From Phyllobacterium sophorae (lineage in GTDB: Bacteria > Pseudomonadota > Alphaproteobacteria > Rhizobiales > Rhizobiaceae), in the NCBI RefSeq assembly GCF_003010965.1, contig NZ_PGGM01000009.1, forward strand, positions 171,509 through 235,508: DNA of 64,000 nucleotides, written 5' to 3'. The notes beneath the pieces were generated by a model. The model was given only the letters and a program-made list of their open reading frames with translations, did not search any database and was not told the origin of the DNA. The position numbers were made by a program, and so were the translations under genes. Shown one piece after another: positions 56,307 to 64,000 of this stretch (positions are counted from its first letter, which is position 1; every line of letters starts with the position of its first letter).

Positions 56307-57164
56307 GTGCAGAGGTTGGGAGGCAGGCAGGGAGGCAGAGCCGTATCGCTTCAAGCGACGGCGATTGTTGGCCGGGCTCCCCAGACATACAAGCAGATAG
56401 CAGGCAAAGAGTTGGCAGGCAACGAGCTCACCCATTACGATTTTCGCACGGCGGGCCAATCGCGGACACACCATGGCCATGTCATGCGCGATCTCGGGCT
56501 TAAGATCATCAGTGGTGCCTATCCCGAAAACAGCATTCTGCCTGGCGACGCGGAATTGCTCGAGCGATTCGGCGTATCGAGAACGGTGCTGCGCGAGGCG
56601 TTGAAAACGCTCGCGGCCAAGGGCTTGATCCAACCAAAGGCCAAGATCGGCACGCGCGTGCTGGAGCGCTCGCATTGGAACCTCTTCGATCCTGATATTC
56701 TCGTCTGGCACTTCGAAGCGGGAGCAAGCGCGCATTTTTTGTCCAGCATCGTCGAAATGCGCCTTGCGCTGGAGCCTGAAGCAGCTGGCCTCGCGGCGCT
56801 CCGGCGAACCGACGCGCAACTCGAGAAGCTGTATCATTGGGTCGCGCGTATGGGGAGCGCGCGTGAGTCCGCCCAGGAATTCGTCTATAGCGATCTGCAG
56901 TTCCACATCGGAATTGCCGATGCTTCCGGGAATCCGTTCATGCGTTCGATCAGTGCCCTGATCGAAGTGGCGCTGGTCACCACCTTCACAATCAGTTCGC
57001 CGATACCAAACTCCGAAAGCCACGTCCGCTCGGTTGCAAGGCACGCGGCAATCGCCGACGCGATCAAGGCCGGCGACGCAGAAGCGGCAAAGGAAGCCAT
57101 GCGTGTCGTTATTCGCGAGGGCGCCGAACGGGTGCTGACGGCCGGCCAGGCCAGAGAAGCCTAG
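56307..57164 (+). CDS. GntR family regulator (FCD type) of the chvE-ggu locus
   Basis: The 285-residue product has a GntR domain (GLKIISGAYPENSILPGDAELLERFGVSRTVLREALKTLAAKGLIQ) and an FCD domain (LHFHIGIADASGN type segment, LQFHIGIADASGNPFMRSI; DAIKAGDAEAAKEAMRVVI). The start is uncertain: the GTG at 56307 is listed, while an internal ATG at 56484 would cut residues usually preceding the winged helix. It converges on gguC, whose stop is 20 bases away. An AT-rich motif upstream also occurs before chvE. Confidence 0.82.
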   Translation: MQRLGGRQGGRAVSLQATAIVGRAPQTYKQIAGKELAGNELTHYDFRTAGQSRTHHGHVMRDLGLKIISGAYPENSILPGDAELLERFGVSRTVLREALKTLAAKGLIQPKAKIGTRVLERSHWNLFDPDILVWHFEAGASAHFLSSIVEMRLALEPEAAGLAALRRTDAQLEKLYHWVARMGSARESAQEFVYSDLQFHIGIADASGNPFMRSISALIEVALVTTFTISSPIPNSESHVRSVARHAAIADAIKAGDAEAAKEAMRVVIREGAERVLTAGQAREA

Positions 57165-57183
57165 ATCCGGCCGGCACGCGAAT

Positions 57184-58176
57184 TCACAGGGCGGTCACTT
57201 TAACCTTCAACGGCTTTTCGACCTTGAGCGGGTTACGCAGCGGTAAGCCAAAAGCAGGCGCTTCAATCTCGAACACGTCGCCATTCTCTGCTTTCACACC
57301 ATCGGCAAAAGAGAGCGTTGCGGTGCCAAACATATGGACATGAACATCGCCGGGTTGGCGGAACACTGCATATTTGAAGTGATGATGTTCGAGATTGGCG
57401 ATCGTGTGGGACATGTTGTCTTCGCCCGAAAGGAAGGGCTTTTCCCAGATGGTCTTGTTCTTGCGCACGATACGGGAAGCCCCCCGGATATCGGCGGGAA
57501 GATCGCCGACGATCAATTCGGGACCAACCGAGCAGGGCCGCAGCTTTGAATGAGCGAGGTAGAGATAATTGACACGTTCCATCACGTGGTCGGAAAATTC
57601 GTTGGCGAGTGTGAAGCCGATGCGGAAGGGCGAACCATCCGGGCCGATTACATAGATACCCGCGATCTCCGGTTCTTCGCCGGCATCATCGGCAAAAGCT
57701 GGCGATAGCAACGGCTGCCCGGGGCCGGTCAACATGGACCCATTGCCCTTGTAGAACCATTCGGGCTGGACGCCGGTCTGGCCCTTCTTCGGCTTTCCGC
57801 TCTCCAGACCCATGCGGAACATCTTCATCGAATCGGTCAGGGTTTCTTCCTGGGCGTCGCCGATCTTGCGGTGCATGGCATCGCGCGTCGCCGCCGATCC
57901 GAGATGTGTCAGACCCGTACCGGTCAGATGAATGTGCGCCGGGTCGTGCGTGTCGACCGGTGGAAGCAGGCGGCCTTCCGCATAGGCAGTGGCGATATCC
58001 AGTTTCTTGCCAACTCCACGGCTTTCCACGATGTTCGCGATGCCGGTCTTCGCTTCGATCGCCGCGTGCGCCAGCTCAAGTACGGATCGTGTACGCTTCA
58101 CCTGCCGGAATTCGTCACCAACACGTACGGCGACCTGCCGCTTTCCATTGGCATTCGTCAACTGAACCAGATTCAA
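57184..58176 (-). CDS. gguC: GguC, AraD1/fumarylacetoacetate hydrolase superfamily protein
   Basis: The 330-residue protein is an FAH-superfamily member of the AraD1 type (2-keto-3-deoxy-L-arabonate dehydratase). It has FYKGNGSMLTGPGQPLLSPAFADDAGEEPEIAGIYVIG with the acidic metal ligands, FTLANEFSDHVMERVNYL, and HTIANLEHHHFKY. In Agrobacterium, gguC lies beside chvE, gguA and gguB; here it is divergent from chvE. GGGAGGAAAG precedes the ATG. Confidence 0.88.
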   Translation of the reverse strand: MNLVQLTNANGKRQVAVRVGDEFRQVKRTRSVLELAHAAIEAKTGIANIVESRGVGKKLDIATAYAEGRLLPPVDTHDPAHIHLTGTGLTHLGSAATRDAMHRKIGDAQEETLTDSMKMFRMGLESGKPKKGQTGVQPEWFYKGNGSMLTGPGQPLLSPAFADDAGEEPEIAGIYVIGPDGSPFRIGFTLANEFSDHVMERVNYLYLAHSKLRPCSVGPELIVGDLPADIRGASRIVRKNKTIWEKPFLSGEDNMSHTIANLEHHHFKYAVFRQPGDVHVHMFGTATLSFADGVKAENGDVFEIEAPAFGLPLRNPLKVEKPLKVKVTAL

Positions 58177-58250
58177 GGCTTTCCTCCCGGATTTTTGGGT
58201 ATATGAATTATCGCCCCCGCAAGCGCGAGAACCACTCTTTTCAAAAATAG

Positions 58251-58265
58251 TATAATAGTATTATA
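58251..58265. promoter_or_regulatory. perfect AT dyad in the gguC-chvE intergenic region
   Basis: TATAATA-g-TATTATA is a perfect inverted repeat with a one-base centre, in the 302-base gap between the divergent gguC and chvE genes. It includes TATAAT, so it could also be a -10 region. It extends into TATTATATT, shared with the GntR promoter. The rest of the gap, 58266-58478, shows only the chvE ribosome binding site GGGAGGA. Confidence 0.5.
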
Positions 58266-58478
58266 TTGATGTAAACGGTCTTTGGCGGAAGTGGCCAAGG
58301 GCGGAACCAGCGGGCGTGGGTGATTTCCACAACGTAGCGAAAGCCCTATTCCAAAAGTCATACTTTTCGGATAGATGTTGAAGCGACCCCGCTCTGGGAG
58401 GAACTGGTTCGGTGCAGGAATATCGGTCGCAGCCGGCGATATAGCATCGGACATGATTGAAAACTGGGAGGAACAGAC

Positions 58479-59540
58479 GTGAAAATGCTCAAACTATTTG
58501 CCGCGGGATTGATCGCACTTGGTGTGATGGGTACGCAGACCTTCGCTCAGGACAAGGGCTCCGTCGGCATTTCCATGCCGACCAAGTCGTCCGCGCGCTG
58601 GATTGCCGATGGCGATAACATGGTCAAGGCACTGAAGGAACGCGGCTACAGCACCGATCTGCAGTATGCGGAAGACGACATTCCAAATCAGCTCGCGCAG
58701 ATCGAGAACATGGTCACCAAAGGTGTCAAGGTTCTGGTGATCGCCGCCATTGACGGCACGACGCTGTCGAACGTTCTGCAGCAGGCGCACGATGCCGGCA
58801 TCAAGGTCATCTCCTATGATCGCCTGATCCGCGACTCTGCCAATGTCGACTACTACACCACCTTCGACAACTTCCAGGTCGGCGTCCTGCAGGCAGGTTC
58901 GCTCGTCAAGGCCCTTGGCCTTCCGGAGGCAAAGGGCCCGTTCAACATCGAACTGTTCGGCGGTTCACCTGACGATAACAACGCCTTCTTCTTCTACGAT
59001 GGCGCCATGTCCGTCCTGCAGCCCCTGATCGACAGCGGCAAGCTTGTTGTCCAGTCCGGTCAGACCGGCATGGACAAGGTCGGCACGCTGCGTTGGGATG
59101 GTGCTGTTGCCCAGGCACGTATGGATAACCTCCTGTCGGCGTATTATACCGACAAGAAGGTCCATGCCGTCCTTTCGCCCTACGACGGTCTGTCGATCGG
59201 TATCCTTTCGTCGCTGCGCGGTGTCGGCTACGGCACGGCCGACCAGCCATTCCCGTTCGTTTCCGGACAGGATGCCGAGGTCCCTTCAGTCAAGTCGATC
59301 ATTGCCGGTGAGCAGTACTCGACGATCTACAAGGACACGCGTGAACTGGCCAAGGTAACGGCCAACCTCATCGACAAGGTTCTCAAGGGTGAAGAGCCGG
59401 AAATCAACGACACCAAGACCTATAACAATGGTGTCAAGGTGGTTCCGTCCTACCTGCTGAAGCCCGTTGAAGTCGACAAGACCAACTGGAAAGAAATCCT
59501 GATTGGCGGCGGCTATTATACGGAAGACCAGATCAAGTAG
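58479..59540 (+). CDS. chvE: multiple sugar-binding periplasmic protein ChvE
   Basis: ChvE binds arabinose, galactose, glucose and related sugars; in Agrobacterium it also presents sugars to the VirA sensor. The 353-residue protein starts at GTG 58479, five bases after GGGAGGA, and has a Sec signal with cleavage at TFA|QDKG, about residue 23. The mature start [38 protein letters not shown], and [29 protein letters not shown] match the family very well. Confidence 0.95.
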   Translation: MKMLKLFAAGLIALGVMGTQTFAQDKGSVGISMPTKSSARWIADGDNMVKALKERGYSTDLQYAEDDIPNQLAQIENMVTKGVKVLVIAAIDGTTLSNVLQQAHDAGIKVISYDRLIRDSANVDYYTTFDNFQVGVLQAGSLVKALGLPEAKGPFNIELFGGSPDDNNAFFFYDGAMSVLQPLIDSGKLVVQSGQTGMDKVGTLRWDGAVAQARMDNLLSAYYTDKKVHAVLSPYDGLSIGILSSLRGVGYGTADQPFPFVSGQDAEVPSVKSIIAGEQYSTIYKDTRELAKVTANLIDKVLKGEEPEINDTKTYNNGVKVVPSYLLKPVEVDKTNWKEILIGGGYYTEDQIK

Positions 59541-59555
59541 GACTTTGATCAATGC

Positions 59556-59584
59556 CGAACCCTGCGTTTACCGCGCAGGGTTCG
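59556..59584 (+). terminator. intercistronic hairpin between chvE and gguA
   Basis: CGAACCCTGCG (59556-59566) and CGCAGGGTTCG (59574-59584) form a perfect 11-base stem with a seven-base loop, 15 bases after the chvE stop. There is no T run. Such hairpins after binding-protein genes stabilise the 5' mRNA part or cause partial termination, giving more binding protein than membrane components. Confidence 0.7.
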
Positions 59585-59714
59585 TTGCCATGTCGATAGG
59601 GGCTTGCCGGAAAATGTTTTCGGTGGCGCAAGGGCGCAGAGCCAAATATAAATTGCAGAAGGAAACGACGCCCCAGCAGGCAATATTGCTGCAGAAGCGT
59701 CGATGAGGATCTCG

Positions 59715-61244
59715 ATGGAAACCATCCTCGAAATGCGCAACATCACCAAGACTTTTCCTGGTGTGAAAGCGCTGAACAATGTCAACCTCGATGTACGTAA
59801 AGGCGAAATTCACGCTCTGGTGGGCGAGAACGGCGCCGGAAAGTCGACCCTGATGAAAGTGCTGAGCGGCGTTTATCCGCACGGCAGCTATGAGGGCGAA
59901 ATCTTCTACAACGGTCAGGAGCAGCACTTTCGCGATATTGGCGACAGTGAAAAGCAGGGCATCATCATCATTCATCAGGAGCTGGCGCTGGTTCCGCTCC
60001 TGTCCATTGCCGAGAATATCTTCCTCGGCAATGAACCCGCGAAATTCGGCGTCATTGACTGGCACGTTGCGGAAAACCGCACTCGGGAACTCCTCGCCAA
60101 AGTCGGCTTGAAAGAAGATCCGCTGACGTTGATCACCAATCTCGGTGTAGGCAAGCAGCAACTGGTGGAGATTGCCAAGGCGCTATCGAAGGAAGTCGAG
60201 CTTCTCATCCTCGATGAGCCGACGGCAAGCCTCAACGAAAAGGACAGCGACGCATTGCTGGCGCTGCTCCTCGAGTTCAAGGCCCATGGCATTTCTTCGA
60301 TCCTGATTTCGCACAAGCTGAACGAAGTCGGGAAGGTTGCGGACCGCATTACGGTGCTGCGCGATGGCGCTACGATCGAAACCCTCGACAAGGACGAGAT
60401 TTCGGAAGACAGGATTGTTACGTCCATGGTCGGGCGTCAGCTGGCCGACCGCTTTCCGCAGCGTGAACCCAACATTGGCGAGGTCGTGTTCGAGGTGAAG
60501 GATTGGGTGGTCCATCACCATATCCACAGCGATCGCACCGTCATCAATGGCATCAACCTCAATGTCCGCCAGGGCGAGGTTGTCGGCATCGCCGGGCTCA
60601 TGGGCGCCGGGCGTACTGAATTTGCGATGAGCGTCTTTGGCAAGGCCTACGGACGCAAGATCAGCGGCGAGGTGTTCATCAAGGGTCAGAAAGCTGACGT
60701 CTCGACCATTGGCAAGGCGATCGACAACGGCATCGCCTATGTCACGGAAGATCGCAAGACCTTCGGCCTCAATCTGATCGACCATATCAAGCACAATGCC
60801 ACGATCGTCAATCTTGGCGGCGTTTCGCACAATGGCGTGCTTGATGACATGGCGGAACTGAAGGTGGCGAACGAATACCGCCGCAAAACCAATATCCGTT
60901 CATCGAGCATCTATCAGAAGACCGGGAACCTTTCCGGTGGCAACCAGCAGAAGGTTGTCCTGTCGAAATGGCTGTTTGCCAATCCGGATCTGCTGATTCT
61001 TGACGAGCCGACACGCGGCATCGACGTCGGCGCAAAATACGAAATCTATACGATCATCAACCAACTGGTAAGCGAAGGCAAAAGCGTGCTGATGATCTCG
61101 TCGGAAATGCCAGAGCTGCTCGGCGTCTGCGACCGGATCTATGTGATGAACCAGGGCAGGCTTGTCGGCGAAATGCCGGCCAGCGAAGCCAGCCAGGAAA
61201 AAATCATGCGCGCCATTATCCGTGCTGAAGGGAAAGCATCATGA
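59715..61244 (+). CDS. gguA: sugar ABC transporter ATPase GguA (dual domain)
   Basis: The 509-residue protein has two ATPase domains of the CUT2 type. Domain 1 carries [12 protein letters not shown] near residue 35, [14 protein letters not shown] and [11 protein letters not shown]. Domain 2 carries the degenerate [24 protein letters not shown] and [12 protein letters not shown]. The ATG at 59715 follows GAGG by six bases; the ATG at 59703 is possible. It overlaps gguB as ATGA. Confidence 0.95.
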   Translation: METILEMRNITKTFPGVKALNNVNLDVRKGEIHALVGENGAGKSTLMKVLSGVYPHGSYEGEIFYNGQEQHFRDIGDSEKQGIIIIHQELALVPLLSIAENIFLGNEPAKFGVIDWHVAENRTRELLAKVGLKEDPLTLITNLGVGKQQLVEIAKALSKEVELLILDEPTASLNEKDSDALLALLLEFKAHGISSILISHKLNEVGKVADRITVLRDGATIETLDKDEISEDRIVTSMVGRQLADRFPQREPNIGEVVFEVKDWVVHHHIHSDRTVINGINLNVRQGEVVGIAGLMGAGRTEFAMSVFGKAYGRKISGEVFIKGQKADVSTIGKAIDNGIAYVTEDRKTFGLNLIDHIKHNATIVNLGGVSHNGVLDDMAELKVANEYRRKTNIRSSSIYQKTGNLSGGNQQKVVLSKWLFANPDLLILDEPTRGIDVGAKYEIYTIINQLVSEGKSVLMISSEMPELLGVCDRIYVMNQGRLVGEMPASEASQEKIMRAIIRAEGKAS

Positions 61245-62440
61245 CTATTGAAACCGCAGCAACCCAAGGGAAAAAAGACTTCAAGACGGACGGATCCGCG
61301 CTGAAAGGCAACTACCGCGAATACGGTCTGGTGCTGGCACTCATTCTGATCATGCTCTTCTTCCAGTTCACCACCAACGGTGTGTTGTTCAGGCCGGTCA
61401 ACCTGACCAATCTGGTATTGCAGAACAGCTACATCATCATCATGGCTCTCGGCATGCTGCTGGTGATTGTGGCTGGGCACATTGACCTTTCGGTTGGCTC
61501 GGTGTCCGGATTCATCGGTGGGCTTGCCGCCGTCATGATGGTGCGATGGCAAATCCACTACATTCCGGCGACGATTCTTTGCCTCGTCATGGGCGGCGCC
61601 ATTGGCGCGGCTCAAGGCTACTGGGTTGCCTATCACAAGATACCTTCGTTCATCGTCACCCTGGCCGGCATGCTCGTGTTCCGCGGGCTGGCGCTGTGGC
61701 TGCTGGGTGGCCAGTCCGTCGGTCCATTCCCGCCGCAATTCCAGTTGCTGAGTTCCGGCTTCATTCCCGACTTTTTCGCCTATCCCGGCTTCAATATCAC
61801 CTCGATGCTCGTCGGCATCATCCTCGTGGCGCTGATGATCTATTTCAGTGTGCGCGGCCGGGCCAAGCGCGAGAAGCATGGTTATGAGGGCGAACCCTTT
61901 GCACTCTTTGTCGCCAAGAACCTGATCATCGCCGGTATCGTGCTGTTCCTCACCTATCTGCTGTCCTCCTATAAGGGGCTGCCGAATGTCCTGATCGTCA
62001 TGTCGATCCTGATTGCGCTGTTCGTCTTCGTCACCAAGCGCATGACGGTCGGCCGCCGCATCTACGCGATGGGCGGCAATGAGAAGGCAGCGAAGCTTTC
62101 CGGTATCAAGACCGAACGGCTGACCTTCCTGACCTTCGTCAACATGGGTGTTCTTGCGGCGCTCGCCGGTCTGATCTTCGCAGCACGCCTGAACACCGCG
62201 ACACCGAAGGCGGGCCTCGGCTTCGAACTCGACGTGATCGCGGCCGTGTTCATCGGCGGCGCGTCGGCAATGGGCGGCGTCGGCCAGGTGATGGGTGCGG
62301 TGATCGGTGCCTTCATCATGGGCGTCATGAATAACGGCATGTCGATCATGGGCGTCAATATTGACTGGCAGCAGGTGATCAAGGGCCTTGTCCTCCTCGC
62401 GGCCGTCATCTTCGACGTCTACAACAAGAACAAGGCATAG
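61241..62440 (+). CDS. gguB: sugar ABC transporter permease GguB
   Basis: The 399-residue inner-membrane protein is a CUT2 (RbsC/XylH-like) permease: [81 protein letters not shown] and [21 protein letters not shown]. About ten membrane segments with a charged cytoplasmic loop at residues 200-225. It completes the ChvE-GguA-GguB importer. Confidence 0.95.
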   Translation: MTIETAATQGKKDFKTDGSALKGNYREYGLVLALILIMLFFQFTTNGVLFRPVNLTNLVLQNSYIIIMALGMLLVIVAGHIDLSVGSVSGFIGGLAAVMMVRWQIHYIPATILCLVMGGAIGAAQGYWVAYHKIPSFIVTLAGMLVFRGLALWLLGGQSVGPFPPQFQLLSSGFIPDFFAYPGFNITSMLVGIILVALMIYFSVRGRAKREKHGYEGEPFALFVAKNLIIAGIVLFLTYLLSSYKGLPNVLIVMSILIALFVFVTKRMTVGRRIYAMGGNEKAAKLSGIKTERLTFLTFVNMGVLAALAGLIFAARLNTATPKAGLGFELDVIAAVFIGGASAMGGVGQVMGAVIGAFIMGVMNNGMSIMGVNIDWQQVIKGLVLLAAVIFDVYNKNKA

Positions 62441-62459
62441 ATAGCTGTCTCTTTGAACC

Positions 62460-62492
62460 AAGCGGCCCCGTCCCACAAAGACGGGGCCGCTT
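62460..62492 (+). terminator. hairpin terminator after gguB
   Basis: AAGCGGCCCCGTC and GACGGGGCCGCTT form a perfect 13-base stem with loop CCACAAA, about 20 bases after the gguB stop. The following TTGCGTTTGT is only a weak T tract, so the end of transcription is probable but not certain. Confidence 0.75.
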
Positions 62493-62620
62493 GCGTTTGT
62501 GAGTGCCGGATTGTGTTTTTTTGACACTGCGTTTGCGGAATGCATGAATACTGATGGTATGGCGGGCCCGGTGCATCGCTGGCGGCTATCTGCGGAAAGC
62601 CGTGTCGAACAGGAGTGCTC

Positions 62621-63646
62621 ATGAAAACTTTTTACGCGCAAGAGCAGAAACACCACGATCCGAAGGGCTTCCTTTCGAGCGGGGCGCCAAAGCCCAATCC
62701 GGAAAAGCCGGAACGCACGGAGCGGTTGCTCGCCGGTGCGCGTGCTGCGGGCAGTACCGTTCATCGCCCGGACAATTATGGGCCCGGTCCGATTGCAGCG
62801 GTGCATAGTCCGGAATACCTGGAATTCCTGCAGAATATCCACCAGCGCTGGCAGCTCCTTCCTGGCGCATCCGCGGAGGTGGTTCCCAATATTCACCCGT
62901 TCACGCGCGCGGGAAGCTATCCGGCTTCTGCCGTGGGGCAGGCCGGCTACCACATGGCTGATACGTCCTGCCCGATTTCGGCGCAGACCTGGGAAAGCGC
63001 CTGCTGGAGTGCCTGGAGCGCGGTGGGGGCTGCAGAATCGGTGATGTCGGGTGCACCTGCGGCATATGCTTTGTGCCGCCCGCCCGGCCATCATGCATTC
63101 GCCGATGTCGCGGGCGGCTTTTGCTTCATCAACAATTCGGCGGTCGCAGCACAAAGATTGCGCACAAAGGCTGCACGCGTTGCAATTCTGGATGTCGATC
63201 TGCATCACGGCAATGGGACGCAGGGCATTTTCTACGCGCGTCGCGATGTACTGACCCTTTCGGTCCATGCGGATCCAGTCAATTTCTATCCCTTCTTCTG
63301 GGGCTATGCCAACGAGCGCGGCGAGGGCGCTGGCCTCGGCTACAATTGTAACCTGCCGCTCCAGCACAAGTCCGGTGACGACGTTTTTCTGGAAGCGGTC
63401 GCCGCTGCCAGCAAGCGCATTGAGGCTTTTGCGCCGGAGGCGCTGGTTGTTGCCCTCGGTCTCGACGCTTTCGCAGGCGATCCGTTCGGCGGGCTGTGTG
63501 TTTCCACACCGGGCTTTGCACGCATCGCCGAGGCGATCGCGAAACTCCGCCTGCCGACGGTGATCGTCCAGGAGGGCGGCTACCTCTGCGATGAGCTTGG
63601 TGACAATCTCACCTCATTCCTCACGGGGTTTGGTGCGGCGGCCTGA
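62621..63646 (+). CDS. aphA: histone deacetylase family protein, acetylpolyamine amidohydrolase type
   Basis: The 341-residue protein is a zinc amidohydrolase of the HDAC fold: ALCRPPGHHAFADVAGGFCFINN with the paired catalytic histidines, AILDVDLHHGNGTQGIFYARRDV with aspartate and histidine zinc ligands, LGLDAFAGDPFGGL, and VIVQEGGYLCDELG with the catalytic tyrosine. Length and start (KTFYAQEQ) match the acetylpolyamine amidohydrolase AphA, which removes acetyl groups from polyamines. AGGAG lies five bases before the ATG. The polyamine transporter and aldehyde dehydrogenase lie 7-13 kb away. Confidence 0.88.
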   Translation: MKTFYAQEQKHHDPKGFLSSGAPKPNPEKPERTERLLAGARAAGSTVHRPDNYGPGPIAAVHSPEYLEFLQNIHQRWQLLPGASAEVVPNIHPFTRAGSYPASAVGQAGYHMADTSCPISAQTWESACWSAWSAVGAAESVMSGAPAAYALCRPPGHHAFADVAGGFCFINNSAVAAQRLRTKAARVAILDVDLHHGNGTQGIFYARRDVLTLSVHADPVNFYPFFWGYANERGEGAGLGYNCNLPLQHKSGDDVFLEAVAAASKRIEAFAPEALVVALGLDAFAGDPFGGLCVSTPGFARIAEAIAKLRLPTVIVQEGGYLCDELGDNLTSFLTGFGAAA

Positions 63647-63780
63647 TTTTCTTTTTCGCCGGCAAATCGCCGGCCGCATCGAAGGCCTGTAAAATGGGTG
63701 CTCAAGGCCCTAATCCGAAAGACTTATCCCCAGGGTATGTTGTTGAGATGGAAAAGTTTGGAAAAATTGAAAAAGGTGTG

Positions 63781-63810
63781 TTGACAGTTTTGTTGGGTGG
63801 GGTCTATATA
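63781..63810 (+). promoter_or_regulatory. near-consensus strong promoter, possibly of an rRNA operon
   Basis: TTGACA at 63781-63786 is a perfect -35 box; CTATAT or TATATA at 63804-63810 is the -10 with a 17 or 18-base spacer. About 190 bases of the remaining sequence carry no start codon with a ribosome binding site and no protein frame, as expected for a stable-RNA leader. A 16S gene is not reached within the window. The stretch 63647-63780 has only a short GCCGGC hairpin at 63658-63674. Confidence 0.5.
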
Positions 63811-64000
63811 CCGGCACAACGAGGGCGGGGCGCCGCTGGCGGTTGCTGAATGCGCCCTAAGGTTTGCTAGGCGGGAATGCTGAGGCAGGCGGTCTTTGAG
63901 AGCTTTAGGGATTGTTGCGGAAGTGACATTCTTTTCGGTTTTTCCGGTTTTGTGTAAACCGGAAGGCTTTTGTGCCTGACCGGAAGGTTGGGTTTGTTTG

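Noticed and set aside
61139..63367. 742-codon reverse frame across gguB and the amidohydrolase gene
   Set aside because: Composition is dominated by Asp, His, Gly and Arg repeats typical of antisense of membrane-protein genes; it spans two clear genes and a terminator.
63721..63735. TTATCCCCA resembling a DnaA box and possible origin
   Set aside because: A single imperfect box with no cluster, no dnaA and no AT-rich unwinding region.

Overview
The window reads as chromosomal DNA of an alphaproteobacterium of the Hyphomicrobiales (Rhizobiales), most likely a Phyllobacteriaceae- or Brucellaceae-like soil or plant bacterium. The evidence is moderately high G+C, tightly packed operons with ATGA or GTGA overlaps, a ChvE-GguA-GguB-GguC locus of the Agrobacterium type, a membrane cytochrome-c urate oxidase (PuuD), a bifunctional allantoinase/OHCU decarboxylase, and REP-like palindromes typical of rhizobia. 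The genus cannot be fixed from this sequence alone. No tRNA, CRISPR array, complete insertion sequence or phage module was seen.

Region 1 (0.1-11.7 kb) is a tetrahydromethanopterin (H4MPT)/methanofuran C1 oxidation cluster. A leftward operon carries beta-RFAP synthase, mtdB, an ATP-grasp protein, mch, a RimK-like ATP-grasp ligase and a CitG-like protein. A rightward operon carries a carbinolamine-dehydratase-like gene and fhcB-fhcA-fhcD-fhcC. Together these take methylene-H4MPT to formate and supply part of cofactor synthesis. Formaldehyde-activating enzyme (fae) is not in the window. An unrecognised gene lies tail to tail with fhcC.

Region 2 (11.7-20.9 kb) is accessory. It holds two LuxR/NarL-type regulators with striking dyads around them, an 800-base gene-free and strongly structured segment, an MFS exporter, an ECF42-type sigma factor operon (YCII, sigma, SRPBCC, SnoaL-like), a damaged-looking DUF2865 gene and a trans-aconitate methyltransferase.

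Region 3 (21-38.7 kb) is an almost complete purine catabolic regulon. It contains an AzgA-type purine permease, a nucleoside/guanine deaminase-like protein, allA, puuE-uraD fusion, uraH, xdhABC, a LysR regulator, puuD, guaD, an IclR regulator, and gcl-hyi-glxR. Guanine is taken through xanthine, urate, hydroxyisourate, OHCU and allantoin, and the glyoxylate released by AllA is taken to glycerate. The allantoate-to-ureidoglycolate step is not encoded here.

Region 4 (38.8-41.2 kb) holds small poorly characterised genes and a persulfide-dioxygenase-like metallo-beta-lactamase protein.

Region 5 (41.3-48.2 kb) is a self-contained sugar or sugar-acid catabolic unit of unknown substrate: PfkB kinase, DapA-family aldolase/dehydratase, GntR regulator and a complete CUT1 ABC transporter with a Tat-type binding protein.

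Region 6 (48.2-56.2 kb) has a sulfite-oxidase-like/flavin reductase pair, then a polyamine (putrescine) ABC transporter with an aminobutyraldehyde dehydrogenase and a LysR regulator.

Region 7 (56.3-63.7 kb) is the GntR-gguC/chvE-gguA-gguB sugar locus, followed by an acetylpolyamine amidohydrolase. The right edge carries a near-consensus strong promoter with no gene behind it inside the window, possibly the leader of an rRNA operon.
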